Made by a program: the position numbers and the translations under genes | The notes under the pieces: generated by a model | What the model was told of the DNA's origin: nothing | Database searches by the model: none | Seen by the model: the letters and a program-made list of their open reading frames with translations, nothing else | Shown here: positions 43,761-56,792 of the stretch, one piece after another | How positions within the stretch are numbered: the first letter of the stretch is position 1 | How the letters are laid out: every line of letters begins with the position of its first letter | Assembly: GCF_043290135.1 (NCBI RefSeq) | Contig: NC_134704.1 | Location: forward strand, 13,956,001-14,020,000 | Direction: 5' to 3' | Source: Rhipicephalus microplus | Taxonomy: Eukaryota > Arthropoda > Arachnida > Ixodida > Ixodidae | DNA: 64,000 bases

Positions 43761-44058
43761 AGATCACATCCAACCCTGACTTTCCCGCGATCTTTCTGAG
43801 ATTATCATGCAAGTATGGCACGACGGCCACTTTTTTTTTTTTTTTGCTGTAGGGAACTTGTTCGCCGGATTCCGTGCCGACCGGTTGTGCCCTCGCGATC
43901 TCCGACGACAGTGCAGCTCTGGCCGACTGGCTCGCCGTATACGCCATCTCCTGACGCCGACAAGAGCTCTCGTCGAGTGGTGCCCCGTCCTCGGACTCCT
44001 GCGACCATGTCCATCTTTCTTATCTTCTCTTTACTTCCGTCACTCGCTGTCCCTGCGC

Positions 44059-44947
<889 letters not shown>

Positions 44948-45040
<93 letters not shown>
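44948..45040. repeat. (AT)n microsatellite, second half
   Basis: About 46 AT units continuing the tract broken at 44210. Confidence 0.95.
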
Positions 45041-45043
<3 letters not shown>

Positions 45044-45379
45044 TCTATTTTTTTAATCCCTCCTTGCCCCCATCCGTGGTGAGCTACTGTTGAGGTGTCG
45101 CACCTGATGCAGACAGTCAGGGGCTCACTTTTCTCTTCTTTTCCCCCTAAGAACCACAAAACCACAGAAATTTTTTGCTGTTCGACCACTATTGCCTTTT
45201 TATTAGTGTTTTAGCTTTCTGCTCAAGCCGTCTGCGACCGAGCTCAGCACACGTACTGGGTAACCTGACCCTGCCAAGCGCTTGGCTTGGTTCAGAAAAC
45301 TGCCTTCAACCTTGTGGTTACAGGACTTTTTAAGGGAGTTACTGAAACAGGATTGTACAATGGCGCATTTTAAGAGCTT

Positions 45380-47010
45380 TGCATGGGCGGAGAATGTTTA
45401 TTTTTAGTACATCGGGCATTCCTTCGTCTATACTTCGTTGAGCCTTGCTGCACAGTGCCGCTCCTTGCAACGGCAGCTTACATAGCTCGCGTGCTCGGCT
45501 CTGAGTCCGTCACAAAATTCTGGCACCCGAAGTTCTCGTTTTATTTGGGTGCTGCCAGCCTTCAACCAGCCACGGCATTCTTATCTGCAAACTAATGCGC
45601 TCCGAACGGCAGCGACAAGTGCAAATGTACAGAGATATCTTGAGACTGCTCCTGAAGACTGCAGGATCTGAAAACGCTTGGGCACAGTTTTCATGGATCA
45701 TCGACGACAGGATTCCTCTGGAATCACGTTTTGACCTGAGGCAGAGCCTTCGAAAGAAAACCCCTGTGTCGACAAGCCAGGTGAAAATCATCGGCAACAC
45801 TATACGCTGCCAGACAACACTCGCAAGGTACTCGAACTTGGGTCAAAGTTCGCTGTTGAACCCAAGAAATCTGCTCCCGAACTGTTGGAAATGGTGCTAT
45901 CCAAGCGAGTGGCTGACGCCGAGTCGGAAATGTGTGTATCAGAAGGAGTGGGTGTGCGTTCCCTTGCAGGAAAGGTTTCCTCGTTCAGAATCGTTAAGTA
46001 TATGAAGGAGCATTCGCTCGCACTTGTTCCTGCGGACGAGGAAGACGGATTTGTTGTTTTAGACAGGACTACGTATAATTCAAAAGCTAATGAAGCTATT
46101 TCTTCCACGACGCTAAAAACTTGTGTAAAAGCTTCAAGCTCAATCATTTGTTTCGATCCATTGCAAAGCGCGCGAAAAATCACCTTGATGTGTTCTTTTC
46201 GGCGAAAACGCGCAGACCATATTGCCCGTTCCATGTGATAGTGTCGGAAAACGCAATCTGGGAGAAACATGTAGCAGTGTTCTTAAAAACGTTCTTGAAA
46301 CTTTTGCAAGTGAAGACCCGTTTCCAGTAAGCAACTCTGAACATGTTGATTTCTTTAAAAACAATCATGGCAGAAATCTTGTGCCCTTCTCTAGTGATCT
46401 GAAGGATCTTACTATTCTCTCCCTCTAGACGGCTTCATGACATGTGTAGGCCGTTGCTTAGATAAGTTTGGAGCAGTGCGTTTTCAAAACGCTTCCGGTC
46501 TGACATGCGACCAATTTTTGGAACCTCTTTATTATATGTTAATTCCACTTACGCCTTATGGGATGGCACTGTTGTTAAACAAAAAAATGAAATCTGTACT
46601 GGGTCTTGTATTGCTCCCTGCTTAAGCGACTTGTACCTAGCCTATCGTGACCAGGCTCTTCTCGATCGCCTCAAAGATCACCCTGACGTTGTGCGTGTGT
46701 TCAGATTTGTCGACGAACAAGGACAGATGTACTTTTGACACTGAGGTTGCTGAAGTCGTAATCACATTCACGGAAACCGTGTCCTCATTGGTGTTGACGC
46801 ATGAAGTGCCCAAGAGCTATTTCATCAGGTTTTCAGGCTTAAGAATCTACTTTTCATCACAGAAATTTTGCTCGAGTTATGAGGCAAATGACGTGCAATC
46901 ACGGTGGGCTGCGCTACCGTGCAGACCTTGACCACTTATGGTGGCAGTGTTCCTAAAGGGTGAATGGCCATGCAAGCTTTGCACTCCACAAATTAGCGTG
47001 AAGCGCTCCT
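45380..47010 (+). mobile_element. Degenerate Penelope-like reverse transcriptase
   Basis: Successive plus-strand frames carry Penelope RT landmarks: SLALVPADEEDGFVVLDRTTY (about 46010-46075), then CTGSCIAPCLSDLYLAYRD (about 46595-46650), then VVRVFRFVDE (about 46690-46720). In the last, the catalytic [YF]VDD has become FVDE. Several stops and frameshifts separate them, so this copy is dead. Confidence 0.75.
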
Positions 47011-47720
47011 TATACAGATCAACCCGGATACGCAGTTTTTATTTGCGCGATTCGGAAGTCAGAGCGGCCTGATCAAAGTGATTTAGGGGGTCCGACAAGC
47101 CACAGTACAGACCGCATACTGCCTCAATACCAGTGATATGGTGAATACAATAAGTGCAAAACATACGACACCGTGAAATGGTACTGTAGTTTGAAAGTCC
47201 CGCTTTTCCCCGCACAGGTCATGCGCCTACCCCCCCCCCCCCCCCCATTTTTTTTCAATAAAGAACTTTTCATATTCATTCATTCTACAACGAGGTGTCC
47301 TCATGTCCCTCTGTTAAAGTTGCATGAAGGTGATCTATTAACACTGGAGCATTTAAGTTTTTTTTTTTTTAATTATTAACGTCAGCGTAGTTGTTCGATG
47401 AAAAAGGAGTCACGAAGTACGGTAGACCACCCCGATAGCGAAAACGAACGTGCAAAAAGGGCCGTCAGACCAAAACTTAACGCAACCGTAATATTAAAGA
47501 AAAGTGGCAAGCCAACTGATACACACGAACGGATCCACTTATTCACATCTGTGTCAACTTTTACTTCTGTGAGCAAAAAAAAATCGTAATTTGCACGCTT
47601 TATTTCACTGTACTGCGTGAAAATTGGGCGCGGCTACTGCGGGACATTTTTATGCAGACAGGTGGCAAAGTTATTTGCGTCCACATTTGTTTTTTTTTTT
47701 TTTTTTTAGTACAGATAAAC
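47011..47720. other. Non-coding 5' flank of ARL6IP5
   Basis: A poly-C/poly-T run with AATAAAGAACTTTTCATATTC (about 47230-47290) looks like a retroposon 3' end. The remainder is the promoter-proximal flank of the ARL6IP5 gene; no TATA box seen. Confidence 0.4.
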
Positions 47721-47817
47721 GCCATGCATCGTACGCGAGTTGAGAAACCGAAACAAGAAGAACCACCTGCAGAGGGCGCCTCGAGCGATTTTGGCTGTTC
47801 TCTTCCATTGCATCAAG

Positions 47818-50800
47818 ATGGCCAACGAAGTGGAAGTCGCACCGCTTCGAAGCTTAGATGATTTTCTGCTCGAATCAGCCCGCTTCCAGCTTCCAAACAT
47901 TAAGGATCTCGAAAAATGGGGAAACAGAGTCGTCAACAATCTCCTGTACTACCAGTCCAACTATTTCGTCCTTGCCATCCTCGTATTCCTCGCCGTTGGG
48001 TGAGTCTCGGCTGGTTGACACCACCCTAATTTTAGCACGAACAGCTGCGTTCGCGTGCTCGGCGAAGCGCCGTAGATGTTGCATAATAAAGCCCCATAAT
48101 GCTATTTGCGGGCCTTTGGCTCTCCGACGAAGTGCAGTTGCTCTCAATACTGGCGCCCTTCCCGCGTGTCATGTCATGTGAAGCGTAACCGCGCATGTGG
48201 ATGGAGACGTAGAAATGCGGCTAACCATAACACAGGTGGTTCACGATCTCTCAACGTCCCCGTATTAAACATTCGTCGTGGCCTGCGTCATTTTACTCGT
48301 AAATAAGCACATACGTTTTGTCGCTGAAGACGTTGTATCCTAAAGACCAATGTAGGTTGTCTTGATGGAGAAACAGAAAAGAGAGAGAGAAAGGAAGCGC
48401 ATGCAATTATTACCGTAGTCACATGGTCTATTTTGACCTCAATTGATTTTATTGCGTAAAGGAACCAGTTACGGTCGACAACGGCAATCCTGATCGGATG
48501 CCATGCGTTGCGTGTCTAAAGGGTGCGTCACCATCTAAACAGCAGCAACAAAAACATGCCTCGAGTCAATCAGGTAATAGAGAAATGCGTGTAATACAAA
48601 CAACCCTTATACATAGCCTTCATAGATTACGAGAAGGCGTTTGACTCAGTTGAGATATCAGCAGTAATACAGGTACTGTGGAATCATGACATCAAAGAAC
48701 CCTACAAAAACATACTGGAAGAAATCTACAGTGGATCCACAGCCACCATAGTTATCCATAAAGAAAGGAACAGAATCCCAATAGAGAAGGGTGTAAGCGA
48801 GAGAGACACAATCTCTCCAATGCTATTCACCGCGTGTTTACAGGAAGTTTCCTGGACCTTAGATTGGGAATACTTAGAAATAAGAGTTAATGGAGAGTAT
48901 CATAGTAACCTGCGATTCACTGATGACATTGCCTTGATTAGTAACTCGGGGGACGAATTACAGTGCATGATTACTGAACTGGACATGGAAAGCAAAAAAG
49001 TAGGTCTGAAAATTAATATGCATAAAACTAAAGTAATGTGCAATAGTCTCGGCAGAAAACAGCACTTTGCAGTAGGTGGAGAGATGCTTGAAGTTTGTAA
49101 AGGAATATGTCTACTTAGGATAGGTAGTAACCGTGGAGCCGAACCATGAGAGTGAAATACTAGAAGAATAAGGATGGGGTGGATCATGTTCGGCAAGCAT
49201 TCTGAAATTATGAATGGTAGATAGATAGATATGTGGGGTTTAACGTCCCAAAACCACCATATGATTATGAGAGACGCCGTAGTGGAGGGCTCCGGAAATT
49301 GCGACCACCTGGGGTTCTTTAACGTGCACCCAAATCTGAGTACACGGGCCTACAACATTTCCGCCTCCATTGGAAATGCAGCCGCCGCAGCCAGGATTCG
49401 ATCCCATGACCTGCGGGTCAGCAGCAGAGTACCTTGGCCACTAGACCACTGCGGCGGGGCAAATCATGAATGGTAATCTGCCACTAACCCTCAAGAAGAA
49501 GGTATATAACAGCTGCATCTTTCCGGTACTTACGTTCGGAGCAGAAACCTGGAGGCTTGTAAAGAAGGTTCAGCTTAAATTGAGGATGACGCAGCTAGCA
49601 ATAGAAAGGAAAACGATAGGTGTAACCTTAAGAGACCAGAAGAGGGCAGAGTAGGTCAGGGAACAAACCAGGGTTAAGGATATCGTAGTTGAAATCAAGA
49701 AGAAATGGGCCGGGCATGTAGCACGTATACAAGATAACTGCTGGTCTTTAAGGGTAACTTAATAGATTCCCTGAGAAGGCAAACGCTCGAAGGGGAGACG
49801 GAAAGTTAGGTGGGCCGATAAAATTTAAAAGTTCGCAGGGATAACGGGGCAACGGAAAGCACAAGACCGGGTTGATTGGCAGGTCATGGGAGAGGCCCTT
49901 GCCCTGCAGTGGGCGTGGACAGGCTGATGATGATGTGTCGCCGCGGCAAAAGGTCTTCGTCAGAATAACAACTGCCATATCCGAGACTTGGATTTTGGAT
50001 ATTTCAGTATCAGATCCAGAGACACGCCGTTTCGATCACTGTTGATCAAAGACAATTCTGCACAAAATGCGTACATGCCAGCCTACAGTTTCTGGCATCA
50101 TTCTGTTCTCCGCCACAGGATCCTGCACCCGTCTAAAATGTTGTGTGGAATGCTTGCAGTCACCGTAGCCTTTGGTCTCTTCTATTATATCACCAACTCC
50201 AAAAGAGCTGCAATAAAGTTCAAAAGAGACCACCCGATCCTCAGCATCCTGATTATTCTGACAGGTATGTAAACGCCATGAATTGTGAGTGTGTCCAACC
50301 ATCCAAATCGCTGAATGGAATATTTTCTTAATTCTAGGTGGCTACTTCATTGTCCACGTTCTCGGTTCCGTGGTGGTGTTTTTGTTTGGCATCCTCTTGC
50401 CGATAGTGTGTAAGTATAGGAAAGTTCTGTCTTAAATTTGCTCATTTTGGTCCAATATATACACTACTTATTCATGTATCCTCAGCCATATTTCTTGTGT
50501 TCTTCATTATTTGTAACTACTGATAGTTTAGTCTCCTAACAAATAACTACCATCGGATGGAGGGTCATTGTATGCAACAATCATTGCTCGAACAGCACAG
50601 TGTCAGTGTAATGTCAGACCTACAAAATTCCGTACATGATTTCTTGGTTTGACATTATGCAGCTGCACGTACACTGGTTTCTTAAGGAATAAGTGTATGT
50701 TTGATGAAATTTCTGTAGAATGAACTTGGATAGCTCAAAAGACATCATTACATGTCAAAATTTATACTCTAATATGTGATGACTTCCAGTGGTGTTCATT

Positions 50801-50929
50801 CATGCATCGATGCGTCTGCGTAACATCAAGAACAAGCTGACAAACAAGATTGAGACCATTGGACTGAAGAAGACTCCGATGGGGCTCTTCCTTGATGCAT
50901 TGGGACAGGAGCAGGAGGCTGGATCGTAA
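47818..50929 (+). CDS. PRA1 family protein 3 (ARL6-interacting protein 5), four exons
   Basis: Complete gene. Exons: 47818-47999 (182 nt), 50119-50264 (146), 50338-50409 (72), 50790-50929 (140); total 540 nt, 179 aa plus TAA. All introns are GT-AG (donors GTGAGT, GTATGT, GTAAGT; acceptors CGCCACAG, TTCTAG, TTCCAG). PRA1-domain hallmarks: N-terminal [14 protein letters not shown], then [20 protein letters not shown], two hydrophobic pairs of membrane helices split by a basic [12 protein letters not shown] loop, and the C-terminal [16 protein letters not shown] with [16 protein letters not shown]. Length is close to the 188 aa of the human protein. The family resides in ER/Golgi membranes, binds prenylated small GTPases or ARL6, and ARL6IP5 restrains the glutamate transporter EAAC1 in mammals. 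ATG chosen because it lies in CAAGATGGCC and matches the family start. Intron 1 (2.1 kb) hosts LINE and SINE insertions. Confidence 0.95.
48545..49936 (+). mobile_element. RTE-type LINE (RT and C-terminal part) in ARL6IP5 intron 1
   Basis: Plus-strand remnants: [19 protein letters not shown] (RT finger/palm), [37 protein letters not shown] (DD motif kept as TDDI) and [14 protein letters not shown]. After a SINE interruption follow [20 protein letters not shown] and later fragments, ending in GCTGATGATGATG. Same family as the minus-strand copy at 42.4 kb. Contains stops and frameshifts. Confidence 0.85.
49220..49460 (-). repeat. Ruka SINE inserted in the RTE LINE
   Basis: Full-length minus-strand copy, from the GATAGATAGAT tail side to the GCCGCAGTGGTCTAGTGG head. 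Target duplications AAAT[T/C]ATGAATGGTA at 49205-49219 and 49461-49475 lie within the LINE reading frame (HSEIMNG / NG-LPLT), proving insertion after the LINE. Confidence 0.92.
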
Positions 50930-52260
50930 GTCTTCTGCACACACAGATCTTCCTGAGCTGCCAACATCTTAATGAGAACTGCCGCCAACTCTGTGCTACA
51001 TTTCATCTAGTCTGACAGCTTAGCTTCGTTGAAGTATGCCGAGTCTTTATTTAACACTCTCTAATGCCTCAACCATGTCTGCTAAGCATCACTTGGCGTC
51101 AAGTATTCTAGCTTCATGAAATATGCTTACGCTTCGTTCCAAAGAAAAGGCATTGCTGCATCTCAATTGCCGTTATCTGTTGTGGGTAGAAAGCAGTGCA
51201 AGTTACATTTTGTGAAGTCTATTTGCTGCATTGTAATCGTCCGTATGTGTCTAACTGCTCTGTCAATAACAAACTTCTGCTGTGATAATAAACTATGCTT
51301 AGTGAGTGCCGGGAGGCCGACACATGCTTGTTGCTATTAAAGAAGGATTTTAAAATTTAAGTTCATCACTTCATATTTTGCAATCTTTGCAGCCTTTCTT
51401 TCAAATATATATATATTGTTTTCTTGTTGCCTAATAACCGGTATATTTGTTATCTGTTATATCTTTATTTTTTCTGTTGTTTTCTAAATAACACAAATGT
51501 TGCAAGGCCTTGAATATTAAAAGAGTGATGTAAGAAATGTTCTTATTTTTGTTTTTTTAAGTATCTTTTTTTGTTTACGACCTTTGAGTTCATAATGATG
51601 AGTGTTGCTTCCTTGGCAACATTTGTGGTTGTCTTATATGCAGATGCTCATAACTAAATTTCTTATCTATTTTATGACCCTAGTTGTAACAAAACAATTG
51701 TTAGTTTCCAGAATTTCCTAGATTATTTTAGATGTACACCACGTCTTCAATATCTGAAGTCATTTGTCCAGCTTGTCTTGCTGTAACATGATTATATTTG
51801 TAACCTTTGGTGTACTAAAAGATCGAAACTCTGCGTGTGTATGAATAGGCTTCTTTTTTTAATGATTAAAACAGTGCTTAGTTGAATCATCTGATAGTTA
51901 ACATCTGCATATATAAGCAGAGGCTTACAAACTGATTGTAGTGTATGCTTGGTAATCTGCGAAAATAAAAGATCTGTCCAATAACCTTTTTATATTAGAA
52001 ATAAATACCTGTCCCACATATCACACCTTGCTTGTGTAATGTGTGCTTACCCCCAGGCATAGAAGTCGGCCAATTCAATGAGTTGCGTAGTGCCAACAAT
52101 GAAGCCTGCTCTTTTGAGCAAATAATGTGCCCAGCAATAGAAGAAATAAGTGGAAAGACAGTGCCGCAGCTAGGAACGATGTTCATTATATAAAAAATTT
52201 GTATGCTATTGGGTTGTTAGAAATGCCATGAATATTTTGGCCATTACTAAATAAAGGCAT
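50930..52260 (+). other. 3' UTR and downstream flank of ARL6IP5
   Basis: No coding signal. AATAAA signals at 51287-51292 (followed by GT-rich sequence) and 51964-51969 are the candidate polyadenylation sites. The AT-rich composition fits a tick 3' UTR. Confidence 0.5.
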
Positions 52261-52261
52261 T

Positions 52262-53345
52262 TGTTAAGTCAGACCATTGTTAAACGACATGAGAAATTGC
52301 AGAAATGTTGAACATCCATCATTCAACTGTTCACATTCACCTCAAAACTGGACACATATGCATGCTCAATAAGAGGATTCTTGATGAACTCGGCAGTTCA
52401 TCTGATGGCATGGATAGACATATGCAAAATACTCTTTCATTGTCCGTAAAACAGTGGGTTGGTCGTCACATTGCCTAGTGTTGGTGAGACGCACTCCTCC
52501 TTTCTCTGCAGTTTAGAGCAGCTCCACGTCCTCCTCGCCTACTGTTATGTCTGGCAGGCAAGGAGGTCATGGAACCTATCTTAGGGGCTCGGCACAGCAC
52601 TCTTACCAACGTCACTACCCGTGCAGTTCGAAATTTGAGCATTTTTCGCAGTGCGTAGTCGTGTAATCCTTGGCCGACAATCATGAGTGCACAATGTAAG
52701 CATTTTGTTTGTATGCCCAGTTATTGGCAGACCAGGCCAGGGGCCCTTCGAAGGAGGCATTTGTTTCAAACTTCGCCTTAGGAATGAGACAAAAAGTTCT
52801 TAAATATACTGTCAACAATTGAACAGTTTGAATCAAGCCATCATTTAGAAATGGCAGGAATTTCAGTCCGAAAAGGAGAGTGTTCGATCATCATCACGTG
52901 AAACCACACGCGAGTTTGGTCATTTGTCATTGAGGTTTGGATGTGCTTCAGACTGGAATGGCCTGCCCTATGACATGGTCAACGTCACCTCATCATCTAC
53001 TTTTCAAGAACGCGTCACTGATCATCTGCAATGTTAATCGAAGCATTTCTCTTGACTTTTGCCTGTAATCTCACTGCTTATGTAACACCCCCTGAATAAG
53101 AGCATTTAAAAAAATAAAACTGAACTGAACTGTGTTGCCACACCCACCATAATTGCCTGACCTTGCACCATCAGACTTCCACTTGTTTCGCTGTTTGGAA
53201 CAGCCCTTGCCTGATATCACATTCATTTCCAATGTAGCTATAAATAAGCACCTTTTTAAATTTCCTACTAAATCAATACAGGTGCTTTTATATATAAGGA
53301 ACACTGCAGCTTCCTGTGAGTTGGCAGAAGATGCTAAAACAAAAT
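52262..53345 (+). mobile_element. mariner-like transposase fossil
   Basis: Start piece AEMLNIHHSTVHIHLKT (helix-turn-helix part, near 52299) and end piece LPDLAPSDFHLFRCLEQPL (near 53158), the conserved C-terminal catalytic block of mariner transposases (DLAPSD[FY]HLF). The middle is largely unreadable and split by a LINE tail. Inactive. Confidence 0.75.
52860..53130 (+). mobile_element. LINE 3' end inside the mariner fossil
   Basis: DWNGLPYDMVNVTSSSTFQE followed by RVTDHLQC and a stop (53035-53037) matches the WN.LP...V...S...F...L C-terminus of tick non-LTR retrotransposons. A short 3' UTR ends AATAAAACTGAACTGAACTG. Confidence 0.65.
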
Positions 53346-54117
53346 AGGCAGTGTATCATTGATTGACATGTGTTCTTAGTGTCATCAAATACACATAATG
53401 TAACATAGATTAAGTTTCCTGACTTTTCAGTCAACCCAGGGATAAAGCTGTCCTAGGCATATGCTGATAACTTTTGTGAATCATAGCACAATGAACTGGA
53501 AAGATTTAAGGATTTCATAACGATGCCCGAACTTCCTGCTTCTTTCTTCTGGTGTGCACAAATTAATGCACCCCAACTAGCCCATCTACAAGTTCCTCTA
53601 TGAATTAATATTCAGCACAAATGGTAGTCCGAACAGCCCAAACGACTCATTCGCGCTTTACCACGACTTAGCACCAGGTGACCGGACATGCCGGTTTTTA
53701 TTACTTCCAAAGCAGTTTAATAATTCAAATCCTGCTGAAATCACAAAAAGAACGCGTGATGCTGCCACTATTAATTCACACTCTTTTTTTTCTTTCAACA
53801 ATGTCCTGTGACATGTTCTGACCGTTAGTGAGTCACTTTGATGGGTACACGCAAATGCTCATGTACTTTTATGTATGTCTTCCGTACATTCATAATACTT
53901 GTCTAGCTGAAAGTACTTCATGCAGTTTTGCATGTCTCAATTTTCATTGGTCATATTGTATAACATGATGGTAAACTAACCTGCTGTTCTGCCAGTCTCA
54001 CTCCTGAAATCAAGCTCAACAAGTACTTCAAAATGTTGGCTACATATGTCACAATTTTTAAATGTTGTTCTCACATTACTTTCACAAGTTTCTCCATGCA
54101 GTGCTTTTAAATGGTTA
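53346..54117. other. Non-coding stretch
   Basis: No supported gene or repeat. Confidence 0.35.
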
Positions 54118-55113
54118 TTAAAGGGACCAACAACTGCCCAGAACATGAAACGAGACGACTCTCCTGATGAAAAGATTGACCCTCATAGTAACTCAAACTA
54201 ACTCTGTTTTTCTCATGAGAAGTACAGTTATATTTCGATTTCTAAATGAAAAACTGTGAAAAATGGCCTGTGGTGCCATTTAATGGCAGAAACTTCAATT
54301 ATTCGGTGTGGCCTGTCTCGTGGCTGTAGTCTGGTGTAAGCGGTCAGCAATTTTCGTCCTAGTATTGAAATATCATTTGCTTCTTTAGAGTAACAGATAG
54401 TACTCCATAAAAAATGTACATATAAGGCTGCACTATTAGTACACAGTTAAGTGGCACCACCTTCGCATGAGATAATTATCCCATGCTTGTCAGCAGCGTC
54501 CTTAGCAACTTTTCTGCGGATTCATAAAACCGTGCATGCAGTTTCAGGTCGCTAACATTTGGGAGTGACGTGGTTTTTCTACTTACACTTAGACTCAGAA
54601 ATAACATGTACTGCTACTCGGCATGGCCATGCACGCATATGCGCAGTGACAATTTCGGTGACTTGGCTTGGATCATATCAAGAGAGTAATGACAATGGGA
54701 CTAGCCATCTACGACACAGGTGCACCAACCTTTGGTTGACGCACCTGTGTCGGTACAAATACAGGGAAGCTGTGCTAAGCCACATAATCTCATTGTAACG
54801 GCTTATTATTTTCAAAAATAGTTGTAAGGCTTAAAATAAACATGGTTAAGTATAGTTACAGGAACTCTTGTGAAAGCAGAACAGCAGCATGCACGAGTCG
54901 CTAGAAGGGCTACCAGAATTTCTATCAATCTTCAGAATTGCTGCACAAAAAGACACATTCATGTTCAAAGCTTTTCAGATAAAAAAATGCTTCTTATAAA
55001 AATTACTAGGTGTTTTTTGGATTAACTACTGCAGCTACGAACACTACGTAGGGTAAGCTTTCTGTCGCGCTGGAAAAAACAGGGTCAAAACATATTAGTT
55101 ATCAGTCCTTTAA
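54118..55113. mobile_element. Candidate MITE bounded by TTAAAGG ends
   Basis: Left TTAAAGGGACCAACAACTG and right ATTAGTTATCAGTCCTTTAA are weak inverted repeats about 1 kb apart. Opens with a phrase typical of ixodid repeats. No coding frame. Confidence 0.5.
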
Positions 55114-56792
55114 CTCTTTCGTTACCGTGCGAAAATGGTTATTTTTCATATGTCTTGGGAAGATTGTTTTTGCCAGTTGGAAAAGTATTCCATCACGCAC
55201 TGCAGCATTCCATACTGTGCACAACAAAATGCTCTTTCCAATAAATGTATGTTGTAGAGCAACAAAAATATTTTAGAATGAATAAAAAAGTGAACAATGT
55301 GAAATTTTTGGTCACAAGCTGGTAAACAGTGCATTAAAGAACACTATACAGGCAAAAATATTCAAAACAAAGAAAATTCAGAATATACATTTTGCAGATA
55401 AATGACCCAGGAAAAGTTTAATGATGATGAAAGTTTTAAAATGATCAGTGTTGTACAAAAATGTTTCTCATCACATAGACACAAAAAATCAGAACCGAGG
55501 TGCTGCTTCATTGCTCGTGCCATGCGGTGAAGCATTGCATGATTTTTTGTGAGACACAAGTGTACTTGTACACTTTTTCTCAGTAAATTTTTGTTGTGTC
55601 TCCTGGTGTTCTTATAGAAGTAGATGGATGCCCGTGATGTCAATAATCCCTCTATAAATAAGATACCCAATGAACTTTGCTATTTCATCTAGCGTTGCCT
55701 CTTTCCATGAGCCACCTTACACCACATAGGTTGGCATTCCAGTATATGCATCCAAGCATTTTTTTTTAATTTCGCACATATCGTATTAAAAAAAGGACAA
55801 TATCGCCGCAGTTCTAAAACGTTTAGCACTGCTTCGTAGTCAGGGCAAAGATGTGCTCCGGTGGACTTCTAGTTGTTAGGAGAAGTTCTGCAGCCAGCGC
55901 CAGCACGCTGCGCCCCAACGAAGTGCAGACCACGCACGTAACCAGAGTAGCTATAAGATTGTGTGCAAAGGTCAGAAACAATACGCACTTGCAGCGGAGG
56001 AAACTACTTGAGAATGTAAACAAAACAAACCCATGAACGGATGTGAATGTATCAGGCTGACGCAAAACATTGTCCCCATAAAACTTGAAGCTGAGGGGCT
56101 GTCATCTTCGAACGCTAAGCTCATCATCACTCAATTCGGGTGAGGTTGCAAAACAGTTTTGAGCAGCGCATGTGTTTTTCAGCGCTGATTCGCACCCATA
56201 CGCGCGTGACAACGACATCATAGGAGTGAATATTGACGCAAGATGTGACCCTGTGTCTGATACAATGATGCAAGCAAAACGAAAGCGGCTGGAAACTGTC
56301 ATAGAAGGCCACCTCAACACTTTAAACATGCAGTGGACCTTCGCAAATATTTTTTGTAGAATAAATTTTTCCTGACTCTTAGGGACAGCTTTCTATTGAA
56401 TATATGGCATAAATATCTGGCCATCATTACGTCACAAATAGTAAAATTGCAAAGCTGACAGTTTAATTCGATATTTGGCTTGCAAAAGCTCTTTTCATTA
56501 CAGAACTTCGATGTGACTGTACCATAATCACGAGGTGCACATACCTTTGTCAAGTTCGCCAGCCTACTACACTTTTCCAACAATACACGCACATCGGTTC
56601 GTGCAAAGGTCTGTCAAAAATCGCTATGTTGCCGAAACGGGCAAATTCAAATTGATTCTGAAAGTTCAGTGCCTAGACTAACTACTAGAAAGTGCTGGGT
56701 GCACGAGAAACAAATTTAACATGCCAAAATTGATGATCCAAAACCGTTGATCACCGGTGATCGATTTGGATAGGCGTAATGAAAGAGTTAAG
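55110..56792 (-). mobile_element. piggyBac-like DNA transposon remnant with TTAA ends
   Basis: Ends TTAACTCTTTCGTTAC (55110) and GTAATGAAAGAGTTAA (56777-56792) are inverted repeats flanked by TTAA, the piggyBac target. On the minus strand near 55690-55600 a frame reads WKEATLDEIAKFIGYLIYRG followed by IIDITGIHLLL, matching the start of the piggyBac DDE domain. An acidic PELSDDELSV stretch lies upstream (near 56120). The rest is broken by stops, so the copy is inactive. Confidence 0.72.
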
